Assembly (NCBI GenBank): GCA_963662985.1
Contig: OY760067.1
Location: 1,984,001 to 2,048,000, forward strand
DNA: 64,000 nucleotides
DNA from: G963662985 sp963662985
GTDB taxonomy: Bacteria; Chloroflexota; Anaerolineae; Anaerolineales; UBA11579
Direction: 5' to 3'
Made by a program: the position numbers and the translations under genes. Of the stretch, positions 25,114 through 33,461 are shown in pieces (the stretch's first letter is position 1; the number at the start of each line of letters is the position of its first letter). Under the pieces are notes generated by a model. It had not been told where the DNA came from, did no database searches, and worked only from the letters and a program-made list of their open reading frames with translations.

Positions 25114-26948
25114 TGGCTGAAACTCGTACTGCTGTAAAAAATAATCGCCCGATGGGTGGTCCTGGCCCAGGAGCCCACGGTAATGTGGTTTTGGAAAAAC
25201 CAAAAAATACAAAAGAAACATTGTTCCGTCTTTTTGGATATTTTTCAAAATATAAATGGCAATTAGTGATTGTTTTCTTATTTGTCTTTTTATTTTCAGT
25301 TTCTGGGGTAGTTGGTCCTTACTTAATGGGGGTTGCGATTGACAAATATATTCAAAACGGCGTTTTGGATGGTTTTGTTGGTGTTGTGTTAGGAATGGCT
25401 GGTGCATATTTGTTTGGGTATGTGACAAATGTGATTAGCGGTTTAATTATGGCTAGAGTTTCTCAAGAAACGATGTATGATATTCGAAATGAATTGTTTA
25501 GCCATTTGCAAACTTTGTCATTGAAATTCTTTGATAATCATTCTCATGGTGAATTGATGAGTCGTTTGACAAATGACATTAATGCGATTAATCAAGCTAT
25601 TTCTCAAAATGTGACTCAATTGTTTTCAAGTATTATTTCTTTGATTGCAATTGTGGCGATGATGTTTGTTTTGAGTCCTATTTTAGCTTTGTTATCCTTT
25701 GTGGCCATCCCATTAGTGATGGGTGTGGTGGTTTTGATTACCAAACAAACAAGAGCTGGTTTTGTAGGCTTTCAAAAAGGTTTAGGTGCTTTGAATGGAA
25801 TTATGGAGGAATCTATCTCTGGACAACATGTGGTGATTTCATTTCGGAAGCAAGATGATTTCTTGAAAGAGTTTGATGTCAAGAACGAAGAAGTGTATAA
25901 ATCTGCTATGAAAGCACAAGTATATTCTCAATTGATGATGCCGATCACTGGGTTAACGAATACAATCAATATTGCTTTGATGGCAGGTGCAGGTGGTGCT
26001 TTGGCTTTGAATGGTATGGTGAGCGTAGGTGTTGTAGCAACCATGTTGACTTATACACAACGGTTTATGCAACCAATCCGTCAATTAGCAACAATGTTCA
26101 ATACTTTGCAAGGCGCAATTGTTGGTGCTGAACGAGTGTTTGAAATTTTGGATCAAGTATCTGAAATTCAAAATAATGAAAACACAAAACCATTTGAAGC
26201 AATCAAAGGAAAAGTTGTATTTGAAAATGTAGATTTTAGTTATGTTGAAGATACACCAGTGTTGAAGAATGTGAATTTTGAAGCAGAACCAGGTGAGATG
26301 GTAGCATTGGTTGGACCAACTGGTGCTGGGAAGACCACGATTGTGAATATTTTGAGCCGTTTCTATGATATTCAAGCTGGATCTGTGAAGATCGATGATG
26401 TGGATGTGCGTGACTATAATAAAGAAGAATTACGCCGTGGGATTGGGATGGTTTTGCAAGATGGCTTCCTTTTTGCTGGAACAGTTATGGATAACATTCG
26501 TTATGGACGTTTGGAAGCTACAGAAGAAGAATGTATAGCAGCTGCAAAGATGGCAAATGCTCATTCATTCATTCATCGTTTACCAAAAGGATATAATACT
26601 GTATTGACTGAACGTGGGGAGAATATCTCTCAAGGGCAACGTCAGTTGTTGACGATTGCTAGAGCAATTTTAGCAAATCCACAAATTCTAATCTTAGATG
26701 AAGCTACATCTAGCGTTGATACTCGAACAGAAGTATTAATTCAAAAGGGTTTACATGCATTGATGGAAGGGCGAACTAGTTTTGTGATTGCACATCGCTT
26801 GAGCACAATTCGTGATGCAGATAAGCTGCTAGTGATCGATAATGGTGAAATTGTTGAACAAGGAACGCATGACAGTTTATTGGAGAAGAGAGGCTTCTAC
26901 TATAAAATGTATATGCAACAATTCCGTGGAAAAGCAGCAGTTGATTAA
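25113..26948 (+). CDS. ABC exporter half-transporter with canonical ATPase site (subunit 2)
   Basis: 611 residues: a Gly/Pro-rich N-terminal leader (about 10-28), six membrane helices, then Walker A GPTGAGKTT (about 401), signature ISQGQRQL (about 505, degenerate SQ for SG) and Walker B ILILDEATSSVD (about 525) with the catalytic Glu. The degenerate signature faces the partner's degenerate Walker B, and vice versa, giving one active and one inactive site as in known heterodimeric exporters. The start overlaps the previous stop (TAATG). Substrate unknown; drugs or lipids are likely. Confidence 0.93.
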   Translation: MAETRTAVKNNRPMGGPGPGAHGNVVLEKPKNTKETLFRLFGYFSKYKWQLVIVFLFVFLFSVSGVVGPYLMGVAIDKYIQNGVLDGFVGVVLGMAGAYLFGYVTNVISGLIMARVSQETMYDIRNELFSHLQTLSLKFFDNHSHGELMSRLTNDINAINQAISQNVTQLFSSIISLIAIVAMMFVLSPILALLSFVAIPLVMGVVVLITKQTRAGFVGFQKGLGALNGIMEESISGQHVVISFRKQDDFLKEFDVKNEEVYKSAMKAQVYSQLMMPITGLTNTINIALMAGAGGALALNGMVSVGVVATMLTYTQRFMQPIRQLATMFNTLQGAIVGAERVFEILDQVSEIQNNENTKPFEAIKGKVVFENVDFSYVEDTPVLKNVNFEAEPGEMVALVGPTGAGKTTIVNILSRFYDIQAGSVKIDDVDVRDYNKEELRRGIGMVLQDGFLFAGTVMDNIRYGRLEATEEECIAAAKMANAHSFIHRLPKGYNTVLTERGENISQGQRQLLTIARAILANPQILILDEATSSVDTRTEVLIQKGLHALMEGRTSFVIAHRLSTIRDADKLLVIDNGEIVEQGTHDSLLEKRGFYYKMYMQQFRGKAAVD

Positions 26949-26963
26949 GTATTTATTGAAAAG

Positions 26964-26992
26964 AAAAGGTGTCCTTATGGACACCTTTTTTA
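26964..26992. terminator. Terminator of the ABC exporter operon
   Basis: AAAGGTGTCC/GGACACCTTT hairpin with a 4-base loop and a T-run, shared with the convergent Nudix gene. Confidence 0.9.
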
Positions 26993-27502
26993 TATATTAA
27001 GGAGTGTAATCGCACAAAGCGTTTTTGCATCTAATATCTTGTTTTCTTTGATGAGTTGATGTATTTGTTCAGCTGAATATTTTTCAGGAACAATTATCTC
27101 GTTCTTATCTTTTTCTAAGATGGAGTCATAAAGACCAGTTGCCTTGTAAATATATATCTTTTCAGTTGAATAACCGGGAACTGTGTAGATCATGCCGATA
27201 TATTCCATTTTCTGAGCAGCTTTATTGATTTCTTCTTGAAGTTCTCTTTGTGCACAGATATCAAGCTCTTCATTTGGTTCAATGAGGCCTGCTGGAAATT
27301 CAAAAATCTCTTCTTTAATAGGATGACGATATTGACGAATCAGATAATAATGACCATCTTGATCTTGGGGGATAATCATAACGGCGCCACGATGATTTAT
27401 GAATTGATATTTTGATTCACCATCTGGACCTAAAACTTGTTCTTCGGTAATATCAAAGATTTTTCCAGTAAATACTTTTTTTGAACAGAGTGTTTTGAAC
27501 AT
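26990..27502 (-). CDS. Nudix hydrolase, ADP-ribose pyrophosphatase type
   Basis: 170 residues. The Nudix box runs from GLIEPNEELD to AQRELQEE (about residues 73-91), with the expected Gly, Glu, Arg-Glu and Glu-Glu positions. RQYRHPIKEEIFEFPAG just upstream and YSTEKIYIYKA downstream are typical of ADP-ribose pyrophosphatases, which cut ADP-ribose to AMP and ribose 5-phosphate. It probably shares a transcript with the LysM lipoprotein gene, which ends 12 bases upstream. Confidence 0.9.
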   Translation of the reverse strand: MFKTLCSKKVFTGKIFDITEEQVLGPDGESKYQFINHRGAVMIIPQDQDGHYYLIRQYRHPIKEEIFEFPAGLIEPNEELDICAQRELQEEINKAAQKMEYIGMIYTVPGYSTEKIYIYKATGLYDSILEKDKNEIIVPEKYSAEQIHQLIKENKILDAKTLCAITLLNI

Positions 27503-27514
27503 ATATTATCCTTT

Positions 27515-28255
27515 TTATGGAATTTGGATGACTTCACCGGCAGTTGGTTGCCAGGTGTTGGATTGAGCATTGGCATTTGCTATTTCAGATGGATAGAGAT
27601 CTCCAAAGAGGCAAGCTATTGAAGCTAAGCTATCTCCGTAGTTAACTGCATATGTCGTGGGATGAACCGACAGGGTGCGTGTTCCGGGGAAGGGATCAAC
27701 ATTGGATGGAATGGTTAGGTTTTGGTCGATAGTTAACCAAGATTGACTGTTGAGACCATTGGCGTTCATTAATGCTGTAGGATCAACATTATAACGACGA
27801 GCTAAACACCAAATGGATTCGCCATAAGCTACAATATGTGTTATGGGTTGGGTGACAATGTTTGGTGTAGGAGAAGAGGATATTGTTGTCTGCGTGTTGA
27901 TTGGATCGATTGTAGTGATTGGTGTTTGCGTAGGAGAAAAATTGAGTGGGGTGGAGGTCGGGTTTGTATTGGTATTGATTATTGGCGTAAGTGTTGGGAA
28001 TACAGGGACAGTAGCAACTTCTTCATCGTTTCCTGTGTAAGGATCATATTCTGATGAGTTGCTTTGAGGAGCTGAAGTGGCGTTAGGATTTGCAATTTGT
28101 GTTGTAGTTTGTTCTAAATATGTTTGCTCAACACTTGAAAGTAGAGTAGGGGTCATGGTGACAAATTGGTTTTTTGAGGCTGAGATGGTGCAAGCATTAA
28201 GTGTAAAAGTTGTTGTGAATAAGAATAGGAATGTCATTTTGACCTTTAATTTCAT
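27515..28255 (-). CDS. Lipoprotein with two LysM-like domains
   Basis: 246 residues. The lipobox FTLNAC (Cys about 22) follows a hydrophobic signal. A long Thr/Ser/Pro/Asn-rich linker (about 40-125) leads to two LysM repeats: THIVAYGESIWCLARRYNVDPTALMNANG (about 137-185) and TTYAVNYGDSLASIACLFGD to the end (about 200-246). LysM domains bind peptidoglycan or chitin-type glycans. ATG 28255 is preferred because GGAG lies 6 bases before it; an ATG 12 bases upstream is in frame but unsupported. The layout resembles the NBR1 lipoprotein nearby. Confidence 0.85.
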   Translation of the reverse strand: MKLKVKMTFLFLFTTTFTLNACTISASKNQFVTMTPTLLSSVEQTYLEQTTTQIANPNATSAPQSNSSEYDPYTGNDEEVATVPVFPTLTPIINTNTNPTSTPLNFSPTQTPITTIDPINTQTTISSSPTPNIVTQPITHIVAYGESIWCLARRYNVDPTALMNANGLNSQSWLTIDQNLTIPSNVDPFPGTRTLSVHPTTYAVNYGDSLASIACLFGDLYPSEIANANAQSNTWQPTAGEVIQIP

Positions 28256-28390
28256 TTTTTTCTCCATTATTGAAGTTATTTTTAGGAATGTTACATAAAA
28301 AAGGGCTGATGAGCAAGTAAAATGTCAGATTAGTTCTCTTTAATGTAGGAAATGGTAAAATTAGGAGTAACTTAGGATTTTTTATGGCGC

Positions 28391-28419
28391 TTGACAAATT
28401 GGTGATGGGAAACTATTAT
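28391..28419 (+). promoter_or_regulatory. Consensus promoter of the three-repeat secreted protein
   Basis: TTGACA (28391-28396), 17-base spacer, TATTAT (28414-28419), 42 bases before the ATG. Confidence 0.85.
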
Positions 28420-28461
28420 AATTTGGAAGATTCACGTCAACAGATTAAGGAGACGATTTAA

Positions 28462-29388
28462 ATGAAATCAAATTTTAATAAAATTGCAATTTTCGGTGTT
28501 TTGATGATTGCTTTGGCTTTTACGATGGTTGCTTTTACTTCTGTGAATGCAGCTGACGATGCCTCAAATCTTTTTGATGATGCTACGGCAACCCCATCTC
28601 CAAACCAACCCCGAGATGTTTATTTTGAAAACAGATCAGGTGTAAAGATTACAGTTTATTTGGATGGCGATTATTATGATTATGAAATTAAGGTGCCAAA
28701 AGGAAGAAGTGGGTATTTGATCGAAAGCGATTCCTATACAGTCACTTATACACTTCCGAATTGTGGTGTCGAAGTGTCACAAGAGGAAAATGTTTATTTT
28801 GATGGACATACAATTGCTTTAGCAGTTTGCCCACCAGAACCACAATTAGCTCAAGATTTTGCGATTAATAGTCACTTAGGTGATGATGTGGTGGTTGAAT
28901 TCACTCCAGATTTTGATGGTGACTATAAACTTTTAGAAGAAATGGCTGCATTTTCTTTGAATGTGCTTGCTGGTGAACGCAATGTTTATAACGATAATAA
29001 CTTTGTTGAAGGTAATTATTATTATACATATGATTACTGTGGAGAAACTAAGGGCGGCACAATTAAGTTGTTATTCGATTATAAAAACGAACTCACATTG
29101 AAGGGTTGTGAAGCAGAAGCTTTCCAAACAGAATTGGATGATCTTGGTTTGGTAGCAAGAGACTTGGTGAAGTTGCGCTTGAACAATCGAACCACTGAAG
29201 ATATTAGCTTGACTTTGATTGGTCCTAAGACCTATTATTTCACACTTGGTTATGGTGTTGAATCTGTGAATGTGTTTACAGGTACTTATAATTATGTGTA
29301 TGCTTTGCATGGTCAAGCCTACCGCGGTACGATTACTGTTTCTCCAAATGGCGATACAGTAATGATGGTGCCAGGTTCGATTCAATAG
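28462..29388 (+). CDS. Secreted protein with three diverged beta-rich repeats
   Basis: 308 residues with a signal peptide (about 1-30, ending SVNA/AD). The rest can be divided into three similar units of about 80-90 residues, beginning near PRDVYFENRSG (about 51), QDFAINSHLG (about 132) and DLVKLRLNNRT (about 232). Each unit runs as N-rich strand, a charged strand, an aromatic YxVTYTLPNCG / YYYTYDYCGE / YNYVYALHGQ segment, and a strand ending near a Cys or Gly. The Cys pairs in units 1 and 2 may form disulfides. I do not recognise a named family. Strong promoter and terminator suggest an abundant surface or exported protein. Confidence 0.7.
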   Translation: MKSNFNKIAIFGVLMIALAFTMVAFTSVNAADDASNLFDDATATPSPNQPRDVYFENRSGVKITVYLDGDYYDYEIKVPKGRSGYLIESDSYTVTYTLPNCGVEVSQEENVYFDGHTIALAVCPPEPQLAQDFAINSHLGDDVVVEFTPDFDGDYKLLEEMAAFSLNVLAGERNVYNDNNFVEGNYYYTYDYCGETKGGTIKLLFDYKNELTLKGCEAEAFQTELDDLGLVARDLVKLRLNNRTTEDISLTLIGPKTYYFTLGYGVESVNVFTGTYNYVYALHGQAYRGTITVSPNGDTVMMVPGSIQ

Positions 29389-29419
29389 CCTATCAGTTGA
29401 TTTTGAATTTTGTTTAGTG

Positions 29420-29452
29420 AAAAGCCTGCTTGATTTCAAGCAGGCTTTTTTG
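29420..29452 (+). terminator. Terminator of the secreted-protein gene
   Basis: AAAAGCCTGCTTG/CAAGCAGGCTTTTTT hairpin with a T-run. Confidence 0.9.
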
Positions 29453-29478
29453 TTTAATTGTGATTTGATGCTGTAAGG

Positions 29479-31248
29479 TTAGTCTGCATCAAAGGGTACT
29501 TCGACTACTCTGGCGTTGATTTCGTCAAAGAGCATTTGGCGAGTTTGGATAAGTTTATCCATCAAATCTTCAAAGGCGACAACTTCACGATCTTCTTGGG
29601 TGCGGAGTTTGAATTCGACTCCGCCGTTTTCGATGGAGCGCTTGGAGACGGTGATGCGGATGGGCATGCCGAGTAGGTCGGCATCATTGAATTTGACTCC
29701 GGGGGATTCGTCACGGTTGTCATAGAGGACGTCGAAGCCAGCGTCTTGGAGCTGTTGATAGAGTTCGTCGGCTTTTTCTTCACCTTTTTTGAGGGCAACG
29801 AGGTGGACTTGGTAGGGGGCGATGGTGATGGGGAAGATGAGGCCACGTTCGTCGTTGTGTTCTTCAACTACGCAGGCAAACAGGCGGCCGACGCCGATGC
29901 CGTAGGAGCCCATGACGACGGGGGCGGGTTTGCCATTTTGACCGAGGAAGGTGGCGCCGAGGGCGTCTGTGTAGCGGGTGCCGAGTTTGAAGATGTTGCC
30001 GATTTCGACACCACGTGAGGCGCTGAGTTCGCCACCGCATTTAACGCAGGTGCAACCGGCTTCGGCGACGGTGATGTCTGTGATGATGTCGGCTGTGAAG
30101 TCACGGCCGTAGTTGACGTTGATGTAGTGATAGTCTTTTTGATTGGCGCCGGAGACGAGGTTGTTGGATTCGGTGACGAGGTCGTCGGCGACGATGATGA
30201 GGTCTTCTGATTTTTTGATGCCGATGGGAGAGGCGTAGCCAGCAGTGGCACCGATAGCGGCGATCTCTTCTTCATGGGCGGGACGGAGCTCTTTGGCTTT
30301 GACGGCGTTGGCGAGCTTGGTTTCGTTGACTTCCATATCTCCACGGACTAGGGCAAAGACGAGTTTTTCAATGTCGGTTTCGTCTTCGGTGATGGTGGCC
30401 ATCATGAAGACGGCTTTGGCGGTTTGAGAAGTTTCGATGTTGAGGAAGGCGGCGAGGTCTTCGATGGTGGAGGCGTTGGGGGTGGCGACCTTTTCTAATG
30501 TTTTGGGTTCGGCTTTGAGAGCTGCGGGCTTTTTGAAGAGAGCGATTTGACGGTTGGCGTGATAGCCGCAGGTGTCGCAGATGATGATTGTGTCTTCCCC
30601 GATGGGGGTGAGATACATATATTCGTGGGACATTTTGCCGCCCATCATGCCGACATCGGCCATGACGGCGATGGAGGGAAGGGCGCAGCGGTTGAAGATG
30701 TCGAAGTAGGTTTGGTAGTGGGCGCGATATTGTTTGTCGAGACCTTCTTCATCAGCGTCGATGGAGTAGGAGTCTTTCATGGTGAATTCGCGAACTCGGA
30801 TGAGGCCTGCACGGGGGCGGGCATCGTCTCGCCATTTGGTTTGGAGATGGTAGACGAGGGCGGGGAGTTGGCGGTAGGATTGGATTTCTTTGCGGATGAG
30901 ATCGGCAACGACTTCTTCGTGGGTCATGGCGAGGACCATGTCACGGCCGTAGCGATCTTGGAAGCGAGCCATTTCGTCACCAATTTGATAGTAGCGTTTG
31001 GTTTCTTTCCAGACGGAGGCGGGGTTGACGACGGGCATTGAGATTTCTTGTCCGCCGATTTTTTCCATTTCTTCACGGATGATGGCTTCAATTTTGTTGA
31101 CGGCGCGTTTGCCGAGGGGCATGAGGGTGTAGATGCCTGTGCCGAGTTGGCGGATGAGGCCAGCGCGGAGCATGAGTTGATGGCTGATGGTTTCGGCGTC
31201 TGCGGGTGCTTCTCGCAGGGTTTGGCTGAAGAGGTGGCTCATTTTCAT
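29479..31248 (-). CDS. proS: Prolyl-tRNA synthetase, bacterial type with editing domain
   Basis: 589 residues, the long bacterial form that charges tRNA-Pro and edits Ala-tRNA-Pro. Class II motifs are visible: GIYTLMPLGKRA near the N-terminus, motif 2 in KWRDDARPRAGLIRVREFTMKDSYS (about residues 138-162), and motif 3 in MGSYGIGVGRLFA (about 445-457). The YbaK-like insertion lies between (about 225-385). The anticodon-binding domain is C-terminal. It follows an attenuator-like leader. AGGAG lies 10 bases before the first ATG; an ATG two codons on is also possible. Codon third positions are strongly C-rich. Confidence 0.97.
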   Translation of the reverse strand: MKMSHLFSQTLREAPADAETISHQLMLRAGLIRQLGTGIYTLMPLGKRAVNKIEAIIREEMEKIGGQEISMPVVNPASVWKETKRYYQIGDEMARFQDRYGRDMVLAMTHEEVVADLIRKEIQSYRQLPALVYHLQTKWRDDARPRAGLIRVREFTMKDSYSIDADEEGLDKQYRAHYQTYFDIFNRCALPSIAVMADVGMMGGKMSHEYMYLTPIGEDTIIICDTCGYHANRQIALFKKPAALKAEPKTLEKVATPNASTIEDLAAFLNIETSQTAKAVFMMATITEDETDIEKLVFALVRGDMEVNETKLANAVKAKELRPAHEEEIAAIGATAGYASPIGIKKSEDLIIVADDLVTESNNLVSGANQKDYHYINVNYGRDFTADIITDITVAEAGCTCVKCGGELSASRGVEIGNIFKLGTRYTDALGATFLGQNGKPAPVVMGSYGIGVGRLFACVVEEHNDERGLIFPITIAPYQVHLVALKKGEEKADELYQQLQDAGFDVLYDNRDESPGVKFNDADLLGMPIRITVSKRSIENGGVEFKLRTQEDREVVAFEDLMDKLIQTRQMLFDEINARVVEVPFDAD

Positions 31249-31274
31249 TTTTGTGTTTCTCCTGTTTTTCCATT

Positions 31275-31425
31275 AAAAACACCCCAGCCAAGGGGTGTTG
31301 GGGTGTGTGTTTTGTGATTTGATATACGCGTCTTGAGAGAAGACGCAAAGCCCTTGGGTCTACTGTTGAGGGAAGCGGCTTAAAGCCGCAGTTGGATAGG
31401 GGATGTAACCCAAGTGTTGTTTCAT
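31275..31425 (-). promoter_or_regulatory. Structured leader with attenuator-type terminator upstream of proS
   Basis: On the minus strand the 5' UTR folds into helices CTTGGGT/ACCCAAG (31408-31414 with 31353-31359) enclosing GCGGC/GCCGC (31375-31389), then GCGTCTT/AAGACGC (31328-31346), then a terminator AACACCCC/GGGGTGTT plus TTTTT (31275-31299) just before the proS ribosome site. The 3' arm's CCAAGGG can instead pair with CCCTTGG of the terminator's 5' side, giving a mutually exclusive antiterminator. No T-box motif is present. Class unknown. Confidence 0.65.
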
Positions 31426-31431
31426 AGGGCT

Positions 31432-31461
31432 ATTTTAATGAGGGGGAGGGGTGTTTGTCAA
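31432..31461 (-). promoter_or_regulatory. Promoter of the proS leader
   Basis: Minus strand TTGACA (31456-31461), 18-base spacer, TAAAAT (31432-31437). The expected start is near 31425. Confidence 0.7.
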
Positions 31462-31990
31462 GCGGTTTGGGTTGGAGAAAGGGATTTGTTTGTTGAGGAG
31501 GCGTGTTTGCGCGTAGTCAATTTTTGAGGAGTGTTTTTTGCAAGACGGTTGGGTAGGTGAATTCTTTAACATTGGTTTAAAGAGGAGAAATTAGCTTGAA
31601 AAATTTTGCGGGGTTGGTTGGATTTGGGTGATTTTGGGTGAAAAAGTGGCGGATGTGGGGTGAGGTGTTTGGAAGAGTGGCGGATGCAGGGTGTTTTGGG
31701 TGATGGAGTGGTGTGCCAGATGGTGCCAAGAGTGGTTTTTACTACTGCCAGAATGCACCAGGAGGGGAGTTTTGCTGGGTCAGATGGTGTCAGATTTAAG
31801 GTTTTTAGTGAGAAGAAGAGGTGAGTTTTTACCCAAAGTTGTGTTTGGAATGAAGTTTAAGTGATCCAAATTAAGTTGTTAAAGTGCGTTAAATAGAAAT
31901 AATGTTCTATTAAAGAGGAGTATACAAGAGTTGGGAAAATTTGTCAAATGGGCTAAAAAATGGGGATAAATTACAGAATTTTGGTGGATA
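31462..31990. other. Long intergenic region with no recognised gene
   Basis: Between the proS promoter and the rpsU promoter there is about 530 bp without a convincing reading frame. It is very G-rich on the + strand and carries an imperfect 31-bp direct repeat, AGTGGCGGATG at 31645-31655 and 31676-31686, flanked by TTTTGGGTGA copies. Between 31710 and 31795 are short repeated GCCAGATGGTG-like words. Nothing else is identified. Confidence 0.5.
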
Positions 31991-32019
31991 TTGAAAGGTT
32001 GAATAGGTTTGACTATTAT
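31991..32019 (+). promoter_or_regulatory. Promoter of rpsU
   Basis: TTGAAA (31991-31996), 17-base spacer, TATTAT (32014-32019). Confidence 0.65.
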
Positions 32020-32044
32020 AATTTTGAAGGGTATAATTTGGTGT

Positions 32045-32081
32045 CGTGGTATCTCGGCCACGTATGCACTTTGACTGTGCA
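32045..32081 (+). promoter_or_regulatory. Two hairpins in the rpsU 5' UTR
   Basis: CGTGG/CCACG (32045-32062, 8-base loop) is followed by TGCAC/GTGCA (32065-32081, 7-base loop). The second has the size of an anticodon arm. They end 15 bases before the Shine-Dalgarno sequence and may be a translational control site for S21 (inference). Confidence 0.5.
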
Positions 32082-32110
32082 AATTTATAAAGCGAGAGGA
32101 GGTGAATATT

Positions 32111-32311
32111 TTGCCACGAGTTGATTTACGATCTGGAGAATCACAAGCACAATTGTATAGCCGTTTTCGTAAAGCTGTAACCCGCAGTGGGGTTTTGACT
32201 ACATTGCGTGAAAAGAAACATTTTGTTTCTCGCGTTGAAGCTAGAAGAATCGAAAAGAAGAAGGCTATCCGCCGCGCCCAACGTAAGAATTTTGTGAAGG
32301 GTAAGGTTTAA
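32111..32311 (+). CDS. rpsU: Ribosomal protein bS21
   Basis: 66 residues from TTG. PRVDLRSGESQAQLYSRFRKAV and REKKHFVSRVEARRIEKKKAIRRAQRK are the conserved S21 core and basic tail; S21 binds near the 16S 3' end and helps initiation. The start is taken as TTG 32111 because AGGAGG (32097-32102) lies 8 bases before it; the in-frame GTG at 32102 overlaps that site and cannot use it. A rare TTG start after a strong ribosome site, plus the leader hairpins, suggests controlled translation. Confidence 0.93.
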   Translation: MPRVDLRSGESQAQLYSRFRKAVTRSGVLTTLREKKHFVSRVEARRIEKKKAIRRAQRKNFVKGKV

Positions 32312-32382
32312 GTCTGATTTGAGAATTTTCTCAATTGAACTCCAGATGAGTGGGCAAATGTTCTCTCACAAGAGTTGACGAT

Positions 32383-32416
32383 AAAAAAGCAGTCTAGAAA
32401 TAGGCTGCTTTTTTTG
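32383..32416 (+). terminator. Terminator of rpsU
   Basis: AAAAAAGCAG and CTGCTTTTTTT arms with an inner CTA/TAG pair and GAAA loop. Confidence 0.9.
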
Positions 32417-32509
32417 TTGATTTGAGTTGGATTTTATTATCATGCGCAGGGAAGAGAGGAATGATAGACTGTAGGGGTTGATTATTATGGAATGAAAGGT
32501 GGCAGATTA

Positions 32510-33397
32510 ATGAAATGGAATGATTTTTATCGAGTGCATAGTGAATATTCTGAATTGGGGAAGTGGCGAAGTTTGGCAGCGGGTTTGCCTGCCGATGTGG
32601 CAGGATTGGTGGCGGTGGTGCAGAATGTGTTGATTCATCAATTTTGGATTGTAGAGGAAGCGAATTATGGGGTGGGAGTGAAGGCACTGCTGGATGCGGG
32701 GCGAGATTTGCACGAGGAGGTGAATTTGTTGACGGCGGAGGCAATTTTGGATCGGTATTTTGCGTTGAATGATGCGCCCATCTATGTGAAACGAAGCGCT
32801 TCGCAAAAGGTGGTGGGGAGCTGCCGAGATTTTACGTTGCTGCTGGTGGGTTTTTTGCGAGCGAAAGGGGTGGCGGTACGAAGCCGAAGTGGGGTGGCAA
32901 CTTATTTTGAGACAGGCCATTTTGAAGATCATTTTGTGGCGGAGTATTTTAATGAGGCGCAGGGACGATGGGTGTTGGTGGATGCGCAATTGGATGAGTT
33001 GATGCGAACACGATTGGAGATCAAGTTTGATGTGTGTGATATGCCGCGGGAAGTGTTTTTGCCAGCGGGAGAGGCGATGACGAAGGCGATGAGGGAGGGG
33101 AATTATGAGGACTATGGGATTCGTGAGTTTGAAGGGATGACGTATTTGCGCTATAAGTTATTCTCTGAGGTGTGCCATTTGATGAAGATAGAGATTTTGC
33201 CTTGGGAGGCGTGGGGAATTGGTGAAGTGGTGATGGATGGGGAGATAAGAGAGGTGGATGAGCGCTTTTTGGATGAAATCCGCAAGGCGTTGGTGGAAGA
33301 GGATTTGGTGCAAGTGCGAGGTTTTCTACATGATGAGCGCTTTGAACGGCCGGATGGGTATGTGCCGTTTGAAATGCGGTTTCCGTTTTTTGAGTGA
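32510..33397 (+). CDS. Transglutaminase-like protein
   Basis: 295 residues. The transglutaminase-like core runs from about residue 90 to 165: GSCRDFTLLLVGFLRAKG with the catalytic Cys, GHFEDHFVAEYFNEAQGRWVLVDAQ with the His and Asp. Such bacterial proteins act as cysteine proteases or amidases rather than cross-linkers; the target is unknown. There is no signal peptide, so it is cytosolic. ATG 32510 is chosen as AAAGGTGG lies upstream. It stands alone between two terminators. Confidence 0.8.
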   Translation: MKWNDFYRVHSEYSELGKWRSLAAGLPADVAGLVAVVQNVLIHQFWIVEEANYGVGVKALLDAGRDLHEEVNLLTAEAILDRYFALNDAPIYVKRSASQKVVGSCRDFTLLLVGFLRAKGVAVRSRSGVATYFETGHFEDHFVAEYFNEAQGRWVLVDAQLDELMRTRLEIKFDVCDMPREVFLPAGEAMTKAMREGNYEDYGIREFEGMTYLRYKLFSEVCHLMKIEILPWEAWGIGEVVMDGEIREVDERFLDEIRKALVEEDLVQVRGFLHDERFERPDGYVPFEMRFPFFE

Positions 33398-33414
33398 AAG
33401 GGATGAATTGATAT

Positions 33415-33446
33415 AAAAAAAGTAGCTAGGTTCTAGCTACTTTTTT
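33415..33446. terminator. Bidirectional terminator
   Basis: AAAAAAGTAGCTAG / CTAGCTACTTTTTT around a tiny loop, between two convergent genes. Confidence 0.9.
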
Positions 33447-33461
33447 GTTTCGTTGATCGAT

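Noticed and set aside
29518..31041. Long plus-strand open frames opposite proS
   Set aside because: They arise from the C-rich third positions of proS; their translations are low-complexity Gly/Asp/Val/Phe.
31275..31425. T-box leader for proS
   Set aside because: No AGGGTGG-type T-box motif and no clear specifier loop with a proline codon.
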